From the NCBI GenBank assembly GCA_964019055.1, contig OZ025206.1, positions 21,842,078 through 21,906,077 on the forward strand: a stretch of 64,000 nt of DNA. The letters run 5' to 3'. Under the pieces are notes generated by a model. That model made no database searches. It was given only the letters and a program-made list of their open reading frames with translations, and was not told where the DNA came from. Made by a program: the position numbers and the translations under genes. Of this stretch, positions 22,502-33,883 are shown piece after piece. Origin of the DNA: Anthopleura xanthogrammica (Eukaryota > Cnidaria > Anthozoa > Actiniaria > Actiniidae). The stretch's first letter is position 1; each line of letters begins with the position of its first letter.

Positions 22502-23387
22502 TTACGATGACTCATTTCTACAGCAAAGAACCTTTTTGACCAAACTCTTGCATCTAGAACTTTGAAAGCTAAATACGATACGGGTCAAGAGCAGCGTTGA
22601 TTGAAGCAACCAATGCTGCTGTTGTTAGGTAAGGATTGGTTGATCGTTCAAGTATGAAGTAACATACATATAACAGATTCCAACACACACAAATGTGACA
22701 AGTACAGCAAGAACACACCAAGTGACTTTCTTTTTCTTCTTTCTGTCGGTGATCTCTCGTTCTCCTGTAGGTTCGACTGTCTGCTTGCACCAGAGGGAAA
22801 TGCATATCTTTGTCAGGAAAAACAACATCAAAACTATGTTACATACTGATTCTATCAGAATTAATGAATAAGGAATGGAATTTAGTGTTCGTTGCATTGA
22901 CAACGTTGCAGGAAAAGTAGTCTTTGTTAAACCGACTGTTAACAAATAAGGGTGATGTAACTACAACAGCATATATCCAAGATATCACAACGAGCACTTT
23001 GACGATCTTCGGTGAGAAACGCTGACTGAAGGTGTGAGGACGACAAACAGCAAAGTATCGTTCAACTGATAAACAAATCATAGTGAAAATCGAAGCTCTG
23101 GACGCCGTCCAAGCGATGTTACTAGACAACAGTAGTTTACACAGCCAGTCACCAAGACCTCCATCTGGCACGGATTCACGAAAGAAAGGTAGCAAAATAT
23201 ACTCAGGAGCAAGAAAAACCCCAAATAAAAGGTCTGCTACAGCCAAGTTTAACAACAGATAGTTTGTGGATGTTTTCATTCCTCGTTCACTGGTGATGAT
23301 GTGAATAACGAGGGAGTTTCCTGCTATATTGAAGACAAGAACAACAGAAAACAGGTCAGAATAAACGATATCTTGCAACTGATACAT
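22502..23387 (-). pseudogene. G9 pseudogene: class A GPCR with three indels
   Basis: Open from MYQLQDIV (ATG 23387) through TM4 and ECL2. Compared with its duplicate G15 there is a 4-bp insertion near 22862 (start of TM5), a 1-bp deletion near 22688 (TM6, destroying CWNP) and a 1-bp insertion near 22573 that turns DPYLF into DPYRI then stop. With three independent frame breaks this locus cannot make a seven-helix receptor. The remaining sequence shows ERY, RKKKKK and the usual TM1-TM2. Confidence 0.92.
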
Positions 23388-23517
23388 ACTGCATCGAAAT
23401 ATCAGTTTCCAAGTGAGAATAGTGAGAAATGACAAATAATCCAAAGCTTTTTATAGTGTAAAACAATTCTCGCTTTCGAGAAAAGATGTTAAGCTTCGCA
23501 TTGAAAAAAGAAAACAC

Positions 23518-23640
23518 TCAATCGACAGCAAACGATGCCAAATTTCCTGAACGAATCAAATTAGCATCATAGTTAGCATTGACAACGCGATCCATGTGTC
23601 GCAAAATGCTAACATTCACATTTAATCTGATTGGATACTG
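23518..23640 (-). promoter_or_regulatory. Type I 5' flank of G9
   Basis: ATTGG at 23630-23634 and a 25-codon upstream ORF from ATG 23595 to TGA 23518, kept although the gene is dead. Confidence 0.45.
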
Positions 23641-24261
23641 AATAAATCTTATTCAATTTTAGAAAATATCTTGATTCATTCGAGTAATAACTGTACATAA
23701 GTACATGAGAAAAACTGACAACCAGTTACTTTATTCACATCTGCATTCGGACGATGTTCATTTACATCCATTGGAAAAGTCTGATCAATGAGCTTATAAT
23801 CAGAAAGAGGAAAGTATTACCTGATCTAGGAACTAGAAATATTTCCTACAGCATTTCTAGGGGAAAAAAAATTAAGTTATCCATATGTTTTCAATAATTC
23901 TCTGCATGTAATCGCAGTCAGTCTTGCTAAATTATACCGTCTAGGTATCGGTCGGAAATATTAAATGTCACCCGATAAATAAAGTAAAGAACAATCTTTT
24001 TGGCTGTAAAGTAGTGTAAATCTAAACTTCAAACTAAAATAACGCTGCTCTCCATGAAAGATTGTTGGATATTTATTGGAATATTGTACAGGGGATGTAT
24101 GCAGCTGACTGGACCTTGGCAACAGTGGGACACTGCTTCAGTGCTTGTCATTTTCCGTCCCACTTTTTTTGAAAGTCAAAGCAAGTACATTTAGAGTACC
24201 ACCGCAACGATTTCCAAGAAAATTTGTATGATTGTATAAATGTCATGTGATATCAAAATAT
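23641..24261. other. Intergenic shared 5' flank
   Basis: Matches the flanks of G2, G5, G11 and G15 and ends at the retrotransposon relic. No gene. Confidence 0.6.
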
Positions 24262-24600
24262 TAGCTCTCGCATCTGATTGCATGGTTAGAAAACAATACT
24301 AACATACATTCCAGACCTCTTTTCTTAGTTTGACTGTAATACTGTTATCTAGATTGTTTGATATATTTACTGCTCTTTACGTTAAAATGCGTTGGCTTGC
24401 AGCAGTTTTGTACAGAGGTATTCCAGATTTGAAGTGAGTCGCTTCCTTGTAAAACGACCGTAAACATTGGAGCGCTTGCGAAATCAGTTACTACAAAGAT
24501 AACTCGGGGCGAGGTTTTTTAAACATTTATATGTCATTCTTGCATCCCTATAAACAAGAAGTTCTCTGACAGGAAGCCAGTTAAGCTGGTGTAGTATAGT
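24262..24600 (-). pseudogene. Non-LTR retrotransposon RT C-terminal relic (copy 2)
   Basis: Near-identical to 5745-6090 and similarly broken. It marks the left end of the G3-G4/G10-G11 duplication. Confidence 0.55.
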
Positions 24601-24834
24601 GGAGTTGCTTGATTGTATTATCTCGAGTTCGTGACTATTTTACTAGAAAGATATAGGATTGCGCGCTCCATTAATCACCTCGACTTTGGTGAATAATTAT
24701 AGTAAATAACACACAGTAATTGGCAAAAAATACACGGACAAAAACACATAAAATACTATCTTTACAAATTGCACTCAAAACCATAAGATTCCCTTTTCCA
24801 TTCATACTCAACTCAGTCACTATACCACTATCAT

Positions 24835-25110
24835 CATCAGTAGCGTAGAAAGGGGGGCACAAAGGGGGGACGTGCCCCCCAAAATGTTTTGGTAATTAGG
24901 TAATTGTCTGTTTGTGTACCTGTTTTTTTGGACTTTTTTTGCCTTTCTATGTACTGGGTACCCCCCCCCCCCCCTCCCACCTTTCTTAGAGAAAGTTTTA
25001 TTCCCCATTTCGTCGCAAATATCGCGGATTGTTTTGTCTTTTGTTTTGCTTCGGCAATTTTTGGCGGAGATGCCCCCCCCAGAACCTAGGTCTTCGCTAC
25101 GCCCCTGATC
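24835..25110. mobile_element. Repeat with C-rich tracts and GTAGCG ends (copy 2)
   Basis: Same repeat as 6258-6545, with the second C run shortened. Confidence 0.45.
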
Positions 25111-25121
25111 ATCATCACCGT

Positions 25122-25152
<31 letters not shown>

Positions 25153-25175
25153 TCATCATCACCACCATCATCAAA
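25111..25175. repeat. (CAT)n microsatellite 3' of G10
   Basis: CAT/CAC repeat equivalent to 6546-6620. Confidence 0.9.
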
Positions 25176-25257
25176 TTCAGTTATGACATACTATACTACA
25201 CCACTTGACTTCTCCTGCTTTTCGGAGTGTCCGCGGTTGTCTTCTTCTGCCAGTCGC

Positions 25258-26148
25258 TTACGAAGACTCTTTTCTACAGCAAAGAACCTTTTTGACCGAA
25301 ACCTTAAATCTTGCACTTTGAAAGCTAAACAGATAGGGGTCCAGAGCAGCGTTACTAGAAGCAACCAATGCTGTTATAGTTAATGCAGATCTGGACACGA
25401 ATCTAAGTACGGAGTAGTTGATATATATTGGACTCCAGCAGACAACATAAGAAACCACTACAGCAAGAACACACCAAGTGACTTTCTTTTTCTTCTTTCT
25501 CTCGGTGATCTCTCGCTCTCCTGTGGGTTCAACTGTTTGCCTGCACCAGAGGGACATGCATATCTTGGTCAGGAAAAACACCATCAAAACTATGTTACAT
25601 ACTGATTCTATCAGAAGGAATAAGGAATGGCCTTTAAGGAACCTTGAAATGGCAATGAATTCGCAGAGAAGATGTTCACTGTCCGATTCTCTTTTCAGGT
25701 GAGTATGAACAAATAAGGGTGATGCAACAACTGCAGCATATATCCAAGACACCACAACGAGCACTTTGACGATCTTCGGGGAGAAACGCTGACGGAAGGT
25801 GTGAGGACGACAAACAGCAAAGTATCGTTCAACTGACAAACAAATCATAGTGAAAATCGAAGCTCTGGACGCCATCCAAGCGATGTTACTTTTGAACAGT
25901 AGTTTACACAGCCAGTCCCCAAGAACTCCATCTGGCATGGAATGACGGACGAAAGGCAGGAATATGAACTCAGGAGCAAGAAAAACACCAAATAAAAGGT
26001 CTGCTACAGCCAAGTTCAACAGCAGATAGTTTGTGGATGTTTTCATTCCTCGTTCATTGGTGATGATGTAAATAACGAGGGAGTTTCCTGCTATATTGAA
26101 GACAAGAACAACAGTAAAAAGGAAAGCAAAAACGATATTTTGATACAT
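25258..26148 (-). CDS. G10: class A GPCR, near-copy of G3
   Basis: 296 residues from MYQNIV, landmarks as in G3. Unlike G1 and G3, the codon before the leader junction is CGA instead of a stop, so the frame is open upstream to an ATG at 26340, giving a possible 360-residue product with a 64-residue N-terminal extension (MECFVNVNLILSENLPSF...). I keep the downstream start because the paralogues have a stop there. This gene belongs to both duplications: it pairs with G3 on one side and G16 on the other. Confidence 0.9.
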   Translation of the reverse strand: MYQNIVFAFLFTVVLVFNIAGNSLVIYIITNERGMKTSTNYLLLNLAVADLLFGVFLAPEFIFLPFVRHSMPDGVLGDWLCKLLFKSNIAWMASRASIFTMICLSVERYFAVCRPHTFRQRFSPKIVKVLVVVSWIYAAVVASPLFVHTHLKRESDSEHLLCEFIAISRFLKGHSLFLLIESVCNIVLMVFFLTKICMSLWCRQTVEPTGEREITERKKKKKVTWCVLAVVVSYVVCWSPIYINYSVLRFVSRSALTITALVASSNAALDPYLFSFQSARFKVSVKKVLCCRKESS

Positions 26149-26380
26149 ATCAGATCGAAATAACTGTTTCCAATAAAATATTTGATTTGCCAAACAAGAA
26201 CTCAATTTTTGGCACAATAAATCCAAGATTCGAGAGACAAATTCAATTCTGCGGTTTCCATTGCAAAAAAAATAATAAGTAACAGGAAACGATGGCAAAT
26301 TTTCTGAGAGAATCAAATTAACGTTGACAAAACACTCCATGAGTCCATAAATTTGACGTTCAGTTTTAAGATGATTGGAT
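26149..26380 (-). promoter_or_regulatory. Type I 5' flank of G10, upstream ORF fused in frame
   Basis: ATTGG at 26374-26378; upstream ATG at 26340, in frame with the receptor. Confidence 0.5.
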
Positions 26381-28218
26381 AAAAAAATCTAATTAAACAC
26401 AATAATTCTTGATAAGTAATTACATTAAACAGAAGCATAGAATTTCCCCTCACTTAGATTAACTGTTGTATTATTGTATTTTTCTTCTTTTTTCTTCTTA
26501 TTTTTTTCCTTTTTTTCTTTCTTTTTTTTTTTTCTTTCTTTCTTTTTTTTTTCTACTGAATATGAACGAACCACGGAAAGAAAAGGGACCAATGGACCTC
26601 TTTACCTCCTAAGGATAGGACTAAGGTACCTTTTAGGGGTCATTTTAAAAATTTCCGACGAGCATTTCCGCCTCTCGTATGTGGGTAGCGCTTAGTAGCG
26701 CTAAAACAAGTCTGCGATCACTGACTAATCTTTCATGATGGAATAAATAACATGTAAAAATAAGGTTTATTCGTTATATCTTATTTTGAGTAATAATATT
26801 GGGGACAATGAGCAAAAAAGTAGGCGTTACACAGTCAACGGCCTTTTGTGTCACGCAAGAAAATACATGCAAAAAGCACAAATTGCGACTTAGCTCATTT
26901 TCTAGAAACGCTATTTATCGCCAATTTTATTGCATAAATCTACAAAATAGCATCTTATCTCAAGGTAGGATGGTATTTTATAGCTTGGTTAGGTGCCACA
27001 AGTGAGAAATTTGCGATCTTCTAAGTCCACTAATCTTAGTTTTTCAAGTCACGCGATCAGTAGTCTCGATCAGTTAGGATTATTTTCCCCGTACTTTGCA
27101 CATTCCAAAAAAATATTGCCGTTTCTAGTCAGAGGTTGCAATAAGTTTCAGTTTGAATTTAAAAAATAAGCTTTCATTTGCAGAAAAACCCGAGGAAACG
27201 GACTTCGAAAATCGGCGTCTTTTGACTGATTTGGGGTCGGTTGACAAAAATTCGAATAGCGACTCGAATATTCAATTTAAAAGGATTCTAAGTCCAGTTC
27301 TGTAGTGAGGCTAGATAGTACTTTCGATGGTAAAAATATAAGAGAAATCTTTTTTTGGAACCGAGAGGCAGTGGTCCGTTCTTAGAGAGACGCCCTCTTA
27401 AATATTGAATGTTCTTTGACAGTTGACTTTAAGGCACAATTTGCCATTAAACCAGGCTAAACCTGTGCAAATGTGTCTGTAGTCAAGATATTTACCAAAT
27501 GAGAAAAAAGCATATAAAAAGTACTAAGTATGAGTTTCAGGTCACCCATACGGGTACTAACCCAGCCCAATCGGGCTTGACTTATAGTCTTGTTCGAAGC
27601 CCAAGATTTTTCCACCAAGGCCACGGGTTTAAGGAATTAGCACAACAATAGCCATAAAAACAATGCGCCAGATAGACTAGATTATTTTCCACTTAAAATC
27701 AACGTGCGTTGCAGATAGTGCAAGGGATTAGCTGTAGATATGGTCTGGGGGCCGGTTAGTCTCTCCCCTGATGCCTCGGCTGGAACATTATGCTGCGTAA
27801 TTCGTACACCCAAGATTAGAAGGTGCCGTTCATATAAGGCTTCTGCTTCCGCGATGTCTCTGGGGCATGGCATCGTGAAATCAAATTTTTGAATTTCTGT
27901 CGGCGCACGTGAGTTCAAATCCAATCGTGCCTGAATTTTTTGTTGTTGTTTTGGGTTTATGTTTTTTCTTTTTTCTCTTCTACTGTTGTTGTTGCTTATT
28001 TGTTTATTTTTTCTTGCAGACGTTCAGCATTATTTTATCGAAAGATCGCATATATCGACTATTTTCGTTTTGGCATTGACTAGCGTTGCTTTGGCGTACG
28101 TGCCTTGTCTTGGCTGACCTTCAGTTGGAATGTTTATGCGTTTTGATTTTTATGATTTTTTTTATCCTGCTGCACGTGGTTTTTCATCAAGTAATCAAGT
28201 AACTACGATGATTCTTTA
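26381..28218. other. Intergenic segment duplicated from 7821-9639
   Basis: T-rich stretch 26478-26555, then near-identical sequence to the copy behind G3 with small indels. An 80-codon minus-strand ORF (27682-27924) is open only in this copy because of an extra segment and has no recognisable domain. Confidence 0.6.
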
Positions 28219-29082
28219 CTACATACAACAAAGAGCCTTTTTCACCAAAGCCTTAAATTTCGAACTCTGAAAACTAAACAGATAAGGGTCCAGAGCAGCG
28301 TTAATAGAGGCAACTAATGTTGATGCAGTTATGTCAGAGAATGATAAGATTCCAAGTAGTAAGTAGTTTAACGTTATTGGAATCCAGCACACTACAAATG
28401 TGACAACTACAGCAAGAACACACAGAGTAACCTTCTTTTTCTTCTTCCTCTCGGTGATCTCTCGTTCGCCTGTAGGTTCGACTGTCTGCTTGCACCAGAG
28501 GGACATGAATAATTTCACAGTAAAAAATATAATCAGGGACGAGTAACAGATTGTTTCCAACAAAATGTACACCGAATGAATTTTACTAGTTGTATGGTTA
28601 ACGAAGCAGTCTAAATCTCTGTTTAAGTGAATAGTAACAAATACGGGAGAAGTCACAACAACAGCATATATCCAAGAAACTACAACGAGCACTTTGACGA
28701 TATTTGGAGAGAAACGCTGACTGAAGGAGTGAGGACGGCAAACAGCAAAGTATCGTTCAACTGTTAAACAAACAATAGTGAAAATCGAAGCTTCGCCCGC
28801 CATCCAAGCAATGTTACTTTTGAGCAGTAGTTTACACAACCAGTCCCCAAGAACTCCACCTGGCACGGAATCACGAAAGAAAGGCAGGAATATGAACTCA
28901 GGAACTAGAAAAACACCTAATAAAAGGTCTGCTACAGCCAAGTTTAACAGCAGATAGTTTGTGGATGTTTTCATTCCTCGTTCATTGGTGATGATGTAAA
29001 TAACGAGAGAGTTCCCTGCTATATTGAAGACAAGAACAACAGAAAACAGGTCAGAATAAACGATATCTTGCAACTGATACAT
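28219..29082 (-). CDS. G11: class A GPCR, chimeric relative of G4 and G5
   Basis: 287 residues, ATG of MYQLQDIV. The body and 3' flank match G4 (ECL2 DLDCFVNHTTSK with a sequon, terminal Cys pair plus Met), while the N-terminus and the 5' flank match pseudogene G5. ERY, RKKKKKVT, CWIP and DPYLF are intact. It is the living counterpart of G5. Confidence 0.92.
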   Translation of the reverse strand: MYQLQDIVYSDLFSVVLVFNIAGNSLVIYIITNERGMKTSTNYLLLNLAVADLLLGVFLVPEFIFLPFFRDSVPGGVLGDWLCKLLLKSNIAWMAGEASIFTIVCLTVERYFAVCRPHSFSQRFSPNIVKVLVVVSWIYAVVVTSPVFVTIHLNRDLDCFVNHTTSKIHSVYILLETICYSSLIIFFTVKLFMSLWCKQTVEPTGEREITERKKKKKVTLCVLAVVVTFVVCWIPITLNYLLLGILSFSDITASTLVASINAALDPYLFSFQSSKFKALVKKALCCM

Positions 29083-29195
29083 GCTGCATCGAAATATCTG
29101 TTTCCAAGTGAGAATATTGAGATATGGCAAAGAATCCAAAGCTTTTTATAGTGTAAAACAATTCTCGCTTTCGAGAAAAGATGTTAAGCTTCGCA

Positions 29196-29340
29196 TTAAA
29201 AAAAGAATAAAAAGCTCAATCGACAGCTGAACGATGGCAAATTTCCTGAACGAATCAAATTAGCATCATAGTTAGCATTGACAACGCGATCCATGTGTCG
29301 CAAAATGCTTACATTCAGATTTAATCTAATTGGATACGGA
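29196..29340 (-). promoter_or_regulatory. Type I 5' flank of G11
   Basis: ATTGG at 29329-29333 and upstream ATG at 29294. A 1-bp insertion changes the end of the upstream ORF, which runs to about 33 codons. Confidence 0.45.
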
Positions 29341-29823
29341 AAAAATCTAATCCAATTTTAGAAAATATCTTGATTCATTCTAATAATTACTGTACGTAAA
29401 GTAAAATACACGAGCAAAAACAACCAGTTACTTTATTCACGACTGCATTCGGACGATCAGATGTTCATTTACATCCATTGGAAAAGTCTGATCAATGAGC
29501 TTATAATCAGAAAGAGAAAAGTATTACCTGATCTAGGAACTAGAAATATTTCCTACAGTATTCCTAGATAAAAAAAAATGAAGTTATTTATATGTTTTCA
29601 ATAATTCTCTGCATGTAATCGCAGTCAGTGTTGCTAAATTATACCGTCTAGGTATTGGTCGGAAATATTAAATGTAAGCATGATGAAGGAATAGATGTCC
29701 TAGGGTAATAATGACTAACGAACGGAGATTGATGCCACTAAGAACAAATCTTACGGATTAAGAATTGCTATTACTAAAGAATCATCCAATACACCCGATA
29801 AATAAAATAAAGAAACCGAGGAC

Positions 29824-30100
29824 AATAAATAAAATATAATAAATAAATAATATAAATGAGAATTAACAGTGGAATCCACCGAGTGGTTCTTCCTCCACTG
29901 CATTCCACTTGGAATTTAGAAGTTGATTTTGAGGAGGGAAGAAACACCGGAGGATCGAGAAAAACCTTCGAAGCACATGAGAGAACCAACAAACAACTCT
30001 AGTACTCACATACGACACCGAGCCCAGCGAGGCTCGAACTCGAGTCGCCTTGGTGAGAGGCAAGCGCTCTCACCGCTACGTCACCGTACCCGTGCTTCCC
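29824..30100 (-). mobile_element. tRNA-derived SINE
   Basis: On the minus strand the head reads GGTGACGTAGCGGTGAGAGC (A-box-like), followed about 40 bp later by GAGTTCGAGCC (B-box-like), consistent with a tRNA-derived RNA polymerase III promoter. The 3' end is an AATAA-rich tail. It interrupts the shared receptor 5' flank: at 23990 and 4770 the same flank runs through without it. Confidence 0.65.
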
Positions 30101-30177
30101 TTTTTGGCTGTAAAGTAGTGTAAAACTAAACTTCAAACTAAAATAACTTTCCTATATGATGGGTGTGAAGAGAATAT

Positions 30178-30334
30178 AGAGATTACTTCATGAAAAGCGC
30201 GCGCGTACGGGATTTTCGCACGAGTTGGTGAAGTATCTGAAATCGAACGAGTGAGCGCAGCGAACGAGTGAGATTTCTGATACAAAACCAACGAGTGCGA
30301 AAATCCCGTACAAAGCGCTTTTCATGCTGTAATT
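30178..30334. repeat. Foldback hairpin beside the Crypton-like element
   Basis: Arms of about 45 bp (CATGAAAAGCGC...GTACGGGATTTTCGCAC and its reverse complement) at 30181-30226 and 30287-30334, around a loop containing GAGCGCAGCGAACGAG. The paralogous flanks near 4840, 14090 and 43050 lack both this and the following element. Confidence 0.7.
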
Positions 30335-30335
30335 T

Positions 30336-31576
30336 ATTTATTTTATACATACTGAGATTTTGTTGTTTTTAATTTATTCACATTTAATTGGTTTTCTAAA
30401 ACAATTACAAAACTCGTGTAATAATTTCTTTTCGAAAAATTAAGCTTTTACTAGAAGCTATGATGTAAAAATATCAGTAATCATAACTAGTACAAAGTAA
30501 AATCGGTAAGCTAATGAAGTTTTGGCTGATTTTTTTCTTCTTTTGGCTTAGTTTGTCACTGTGGGCTGTCTTCGTCTGACGACTCCAACACACGCTTGAT
30601 GCGTTTAAAGCTACGTGTAGACTCTGTTGATTTAAATGAGTGATTTGCGGAATTCGGTGACTTGTTAACGGTGTTGATTGTTATATTAAACTGTCCTCCG
30701 TGAAAAACTGCTCCACTGAAAGGACCTGCTGGAGGCAAACTAGAACTTTTCATGAATGAAGATTCACGGCACTCGGTGTGCACTGCACTTTGTAAACTCG
30801 ACACTGGCCTTTTTTCTATAGACGTACTTGTAGTATTATTTCCACTCAGAATCAAAGACATGTTTTTCTGTTGTTCGTTTGAGATGGTACTGTAGTTGTG
30901 GCCAGATAATTGCATTATATGAGTTGGCGGGACGTTGTTGTCGTTCAGTTTTTGCATCATAGTTTTTCGTGCGCTATGGTTGGTGAGTCTTCGCTTTTCA
31001 TCAAAACCTGCTTTGTCTGCCATAGTTTTCATTAAACTATTTAACTTGTTGACTCCCATTGCATTGGTCTTGAACCATGGTTTATCAGGGTTCTTAGCAT
31101 AATTAATACCAAGATAAAACGGTGAATCGCTATCCTTCATCGAGCTAGGTCTTTTCTCAGAATAAACTTTGTAAACAAACACTGAAACTCAGTCAGCAAA
31201 CTCACATCTCTTCGTGTCTTCGAAAGAGTATTTTTGTTTTTTTGTTCTTCTATAAACTTGTCTATAGGTTTGTCTAGAGACACAAATCTTCTTGATTGTT
31301 CAGCCATCCTCACAAATATCTCCTAGCTCTTGATAAGTTTGAAATACGAACAACTAGCGTACACCGAAAATATTATTTTGTGAAAGCTGCCCGACAAAGC
31401 TACCCGCGATGACCGCGAAAACACGATTCGCCTCGACAGTGGTTTGTGATTGGACGAAACGCTTTTTTCACGTGTGAGAAATTCATTTCGCCTCTCTGAT
31501 TGGCTGAAAAAAGTCGCGAACTGGTTTTTCACATAGGGAGATTTGATAAGAAAATCTCAGTATGTATAAAATAAAT
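30336..31576 (-). mobile_element. Crypton-like element with 26-bp terminal inverted repeats
   Basis: Perfect 26-bp inverted repeats (ATTTATTTTA...GATTTT) at 30336-30361 and 31551-31576 enclose a tyrosine-recombinase remnant. Against the empty flank GAAGAGAATATCCCC, the extra DNA runs from about 30178 to 31575 with at most an AT dinucleotide duplicated. Terminal inverted repeats are not typical for Cryptons, so the hairpin plus repeats may be a separate foldback that carries the gene. Confidence 0.6.
30556..31307 (-). pseudogene. Tyrosine recombinase (DUF3504/Crypton-type) remnant
   Basis: C-terminal part open from about 31182 to 30556 (208 codons): DSPFYLGINYAKN, WFKTNAMGVNKLN, LTNHSARKTMMQKL (catalytic-type H-x-x-R), VPPTHIMQLSGHNYS, then a Ser-rich tail. 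This is the catalytic domain family shared by Cryptons and ZMYM/QRICH-type proteins. An ATG at 31307 opens the typical N-terminus (MAEQSRRFVSLDKPIDKF...), but it is out of frame with the rest and the middle of the protein is missing. GH is followed at once by NYS, whereas I expect about seven more residues there, so the active site is probably shortened. Non-functional. Confidence 0.7.
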
Positions 31577-32727
31577 CCCCTTAAACCACAGCTGCTGTCC
31601 ATGAAAGATTGTTGGATATTTAATGGAATATTGTACAATGAATGTATGCAGCTGACTGGACCTTGGCAACAGTGGCACAGTTCTTGGAAATGTTGTGAAC
31701 TAAAGATGAAAATTCCCAGAATGTGCAGATTGATTTATGTTGTAGACTGTTAACAGTCCTCTTTCTCTTGCCTAGGACGCGCGTGGATTGGGGGCGATTT
31801 CAAACTAGGCACACTCCACGCGCATCCAAGGCCAGGAAAATACGCGACTCGGCTGGGTTAGGAGGGAAAAGAGAGACTATTTTAAAACAGTCTTTTTATA
31901 TTGTTTCTATTTTCAATTAATTTGGCTGTTTTGTTGTTGTTGTTGTTGTTTTTTGTTCAAGCAAAGATGTTATCTGGGCAAATACGTCGGATTTTCAATA
32001 TAATTCTTGAGTCAGTTTTAAATTTCTTGCATCTTTTATTGACTTGTCTCTACAACTACTTTTGACGTTTTACATGAATTTTGAATAAATTATGTTTAAT
32101 ATACGATTGTACATTTAAATCTCAAACGAGGTTTCACGCTTTTCCCTGACTATGTGTGGCAATGGTAACCCCGACCCTATACCAATCGATAATTTGATGG
32201 TAATTAAAAATGGGTGGTAATTGATCTTCCTTGAAGCTCATACAGTTGAGGAACTAAAAATATTGCAGCCAAGAAAAGAATCAGTCTCTGATATCCTTGC
32301 TCTTCACGGCAAAAAAATAAAAATAAAATAAAATAAAAGAATAATTGAATCAGCTGCATGTTTGGTGTAAACTAAATCCTTAAAAGTCATTCTTATTTCA
32401 ACAGCGCTAGCTAATGAACCTGTTGCCTGCAATTTTAGAAATTCGGTCTTCACTTGTTTAGCTACAGTCAGTTTGCCTTTTAGATGTGTAGATTGCGCTC
32501 GAAGGCACTTATTGTGAATTTTATAAACACTTTATGTACAGTCCAAACATGGCAAGAGGCTTTAATTTCCAAGATGTTTTCTTTGCATTGTTGTTTAGGC
32601 TTGCCTTCACTCAGGTCCTACTATGCTACGCTCATGCAAGTCCTGCAGGTTGTCCCTAGTGTTCAGTTGCACTGCCTGAGCCTGTTGTCTTGTTTTGCTA
32701 TTAAAGGACAATCCCTTTTCCAGTCAT
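31577..32727. other. Intergenic between Crypton-like element and G12
   Basis: First the remaining receptor 5' flank (to about 31680), then private sequence with an imperfect inverted repeat around 31765-31885 (CCACGCGC arms), then from about 32340 the duplicate of 14875-15264. No gene. Confidence 0.55.
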
Positions 32728-33615
32728 TTACTCGGAAGAATCTTTTCTACAACAAAGAACCTTTTTGACCAAAACCTTAAATCTAGAACTTTGGAAGCTA
32801 AACAGATACGGATCCAGAGCAGCGTTGATTAACATCGTTATTGTTGCTTTAGTTATCTCCATTTGGACCGTTGTTGAAAATACTTGTCCTGCTAGGTGTA
32901 TAGCTACCGGAATCCAGCTCACCAAAAATGTGACGATTACAGCTAGAACACACAAAGTGACTTTCTTTTTCTTCTTTCTCTCTGTGATCTCTCGTTCTCC
33001 TGTAGGTTCGACTGTCTGCTTGCACCAGAGGGAAATGCATATTTTCACAGGGAAGAATGTCATCAAAGAAACGCCACATGATATTTCTAGCAAAGAGTAC
33101 ACCGAATATACTTGAATAACTGTAACGTTAACGAAGCAAAGATATTCTCTGTTGAAGTGAGTTTGAACAAATAAGGGTGATATCAGAACAACACCATATA
33201 TCCAAGACACCACGACGAGGACTTTGACGATCTTCGGAGAGAAACGCTGACTGAAGGTGTGAGGACGGCAAACAGCAAAGTATCGTTCAACTGACAAACA
33301 AATCATAGTGAAAGTCGAAGCTCTGGACGCTATCCAAGCGATGTTGCCAAACAGAATTAGTTTACAAAGCCAGTCACCAAGAACTCCATCTGGCAATGTC
33401 GGATTATCCAAGAGAGGAATGACTATGATCTGCAGGGTAAGAAAAACACCAAATAAAAGGTCTGCTACAGCCAAGTTTAACAACAGATAGTTTGTGGATG
33501 TTTTCATTCCTCGTTCATTGGTGATGATGTAAATAACGAGGGAGTTTCCTGCTATATTGAAAACAAGGACAACAGAAAAAAGAACAGCAAAAATTATATC
33601 TTTTGTAGATGACAT
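32728..33615 (-). CDS. G12: class A GPCR, paralogue of G6
   Basis: 295 residues, first ATG MSSTKDII. Same architecture as G6 (SWIP in TM6, ECL2 REYLCFVNVT with a sequon, FFPVKI in TM5, DPYLF, Cys pair), but the TM2-ECL1 segment differs sharply: FLTLQIIVIPLLDNPTLPDG instead of the usual FLAPEFIFLPFF. A related change occurs in G20 and G21, suggesting that this segment was exchanged as a block. Confidence 0.92.
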   Translation of the reverse strand: MSSTKDIIFAVLFSVVLVFNIAGNSLVIYIITNERGMKTSTNYLLLNLAVADLLFGVFLTLQIIVIPLLDNPTLPDGVLGDWLCKLILFGNIAWIASRASTFTMICLSVERYFAVCRPHTFSQRFSPKIVKVLVVVSWIYGVVLISPLFVQTHFNREYLCFVNVTVIQVYSVYSLLEISCGVSLMTFFPVKICISLWCKQTVEPTGEREITERKKKKKVTLCVLAVIVTFLVSWIPVAIHLAGQVFSTTVQMEITKATITMLINAALDPYLFSFQSSRFKVLVKKVLCCRKDSSE

Positions 33616-33883
33616 GACTTCGGGGTATATTGTGCACTGATATGATGACAAATCAACCTGTGCAGCTCAAGTCAAATGTTGAACTGGCATCTTTTTGAGG
33701 TGGGAACCGTCTTTTTTAGTATTCAGGATGTATTGTCTGTCAAGTTGTTCCCACTGCACAAATACGCAGCTGTTTTTTCTTTTGAGAACAAAATTTAATA
33801 ACCATATTTTGAAGTATTGTGTTTTTAATCAGAACATTATTATACTTATATATATAAAGTTAATGAAACTCCATCTCACTTCA

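Noticed and set aside
27682..27924. 80-codon minus-strand ORF
   Set aside because: The duplicate at about 9130-9350 lacks a segment and is not open over the same span; no domain.
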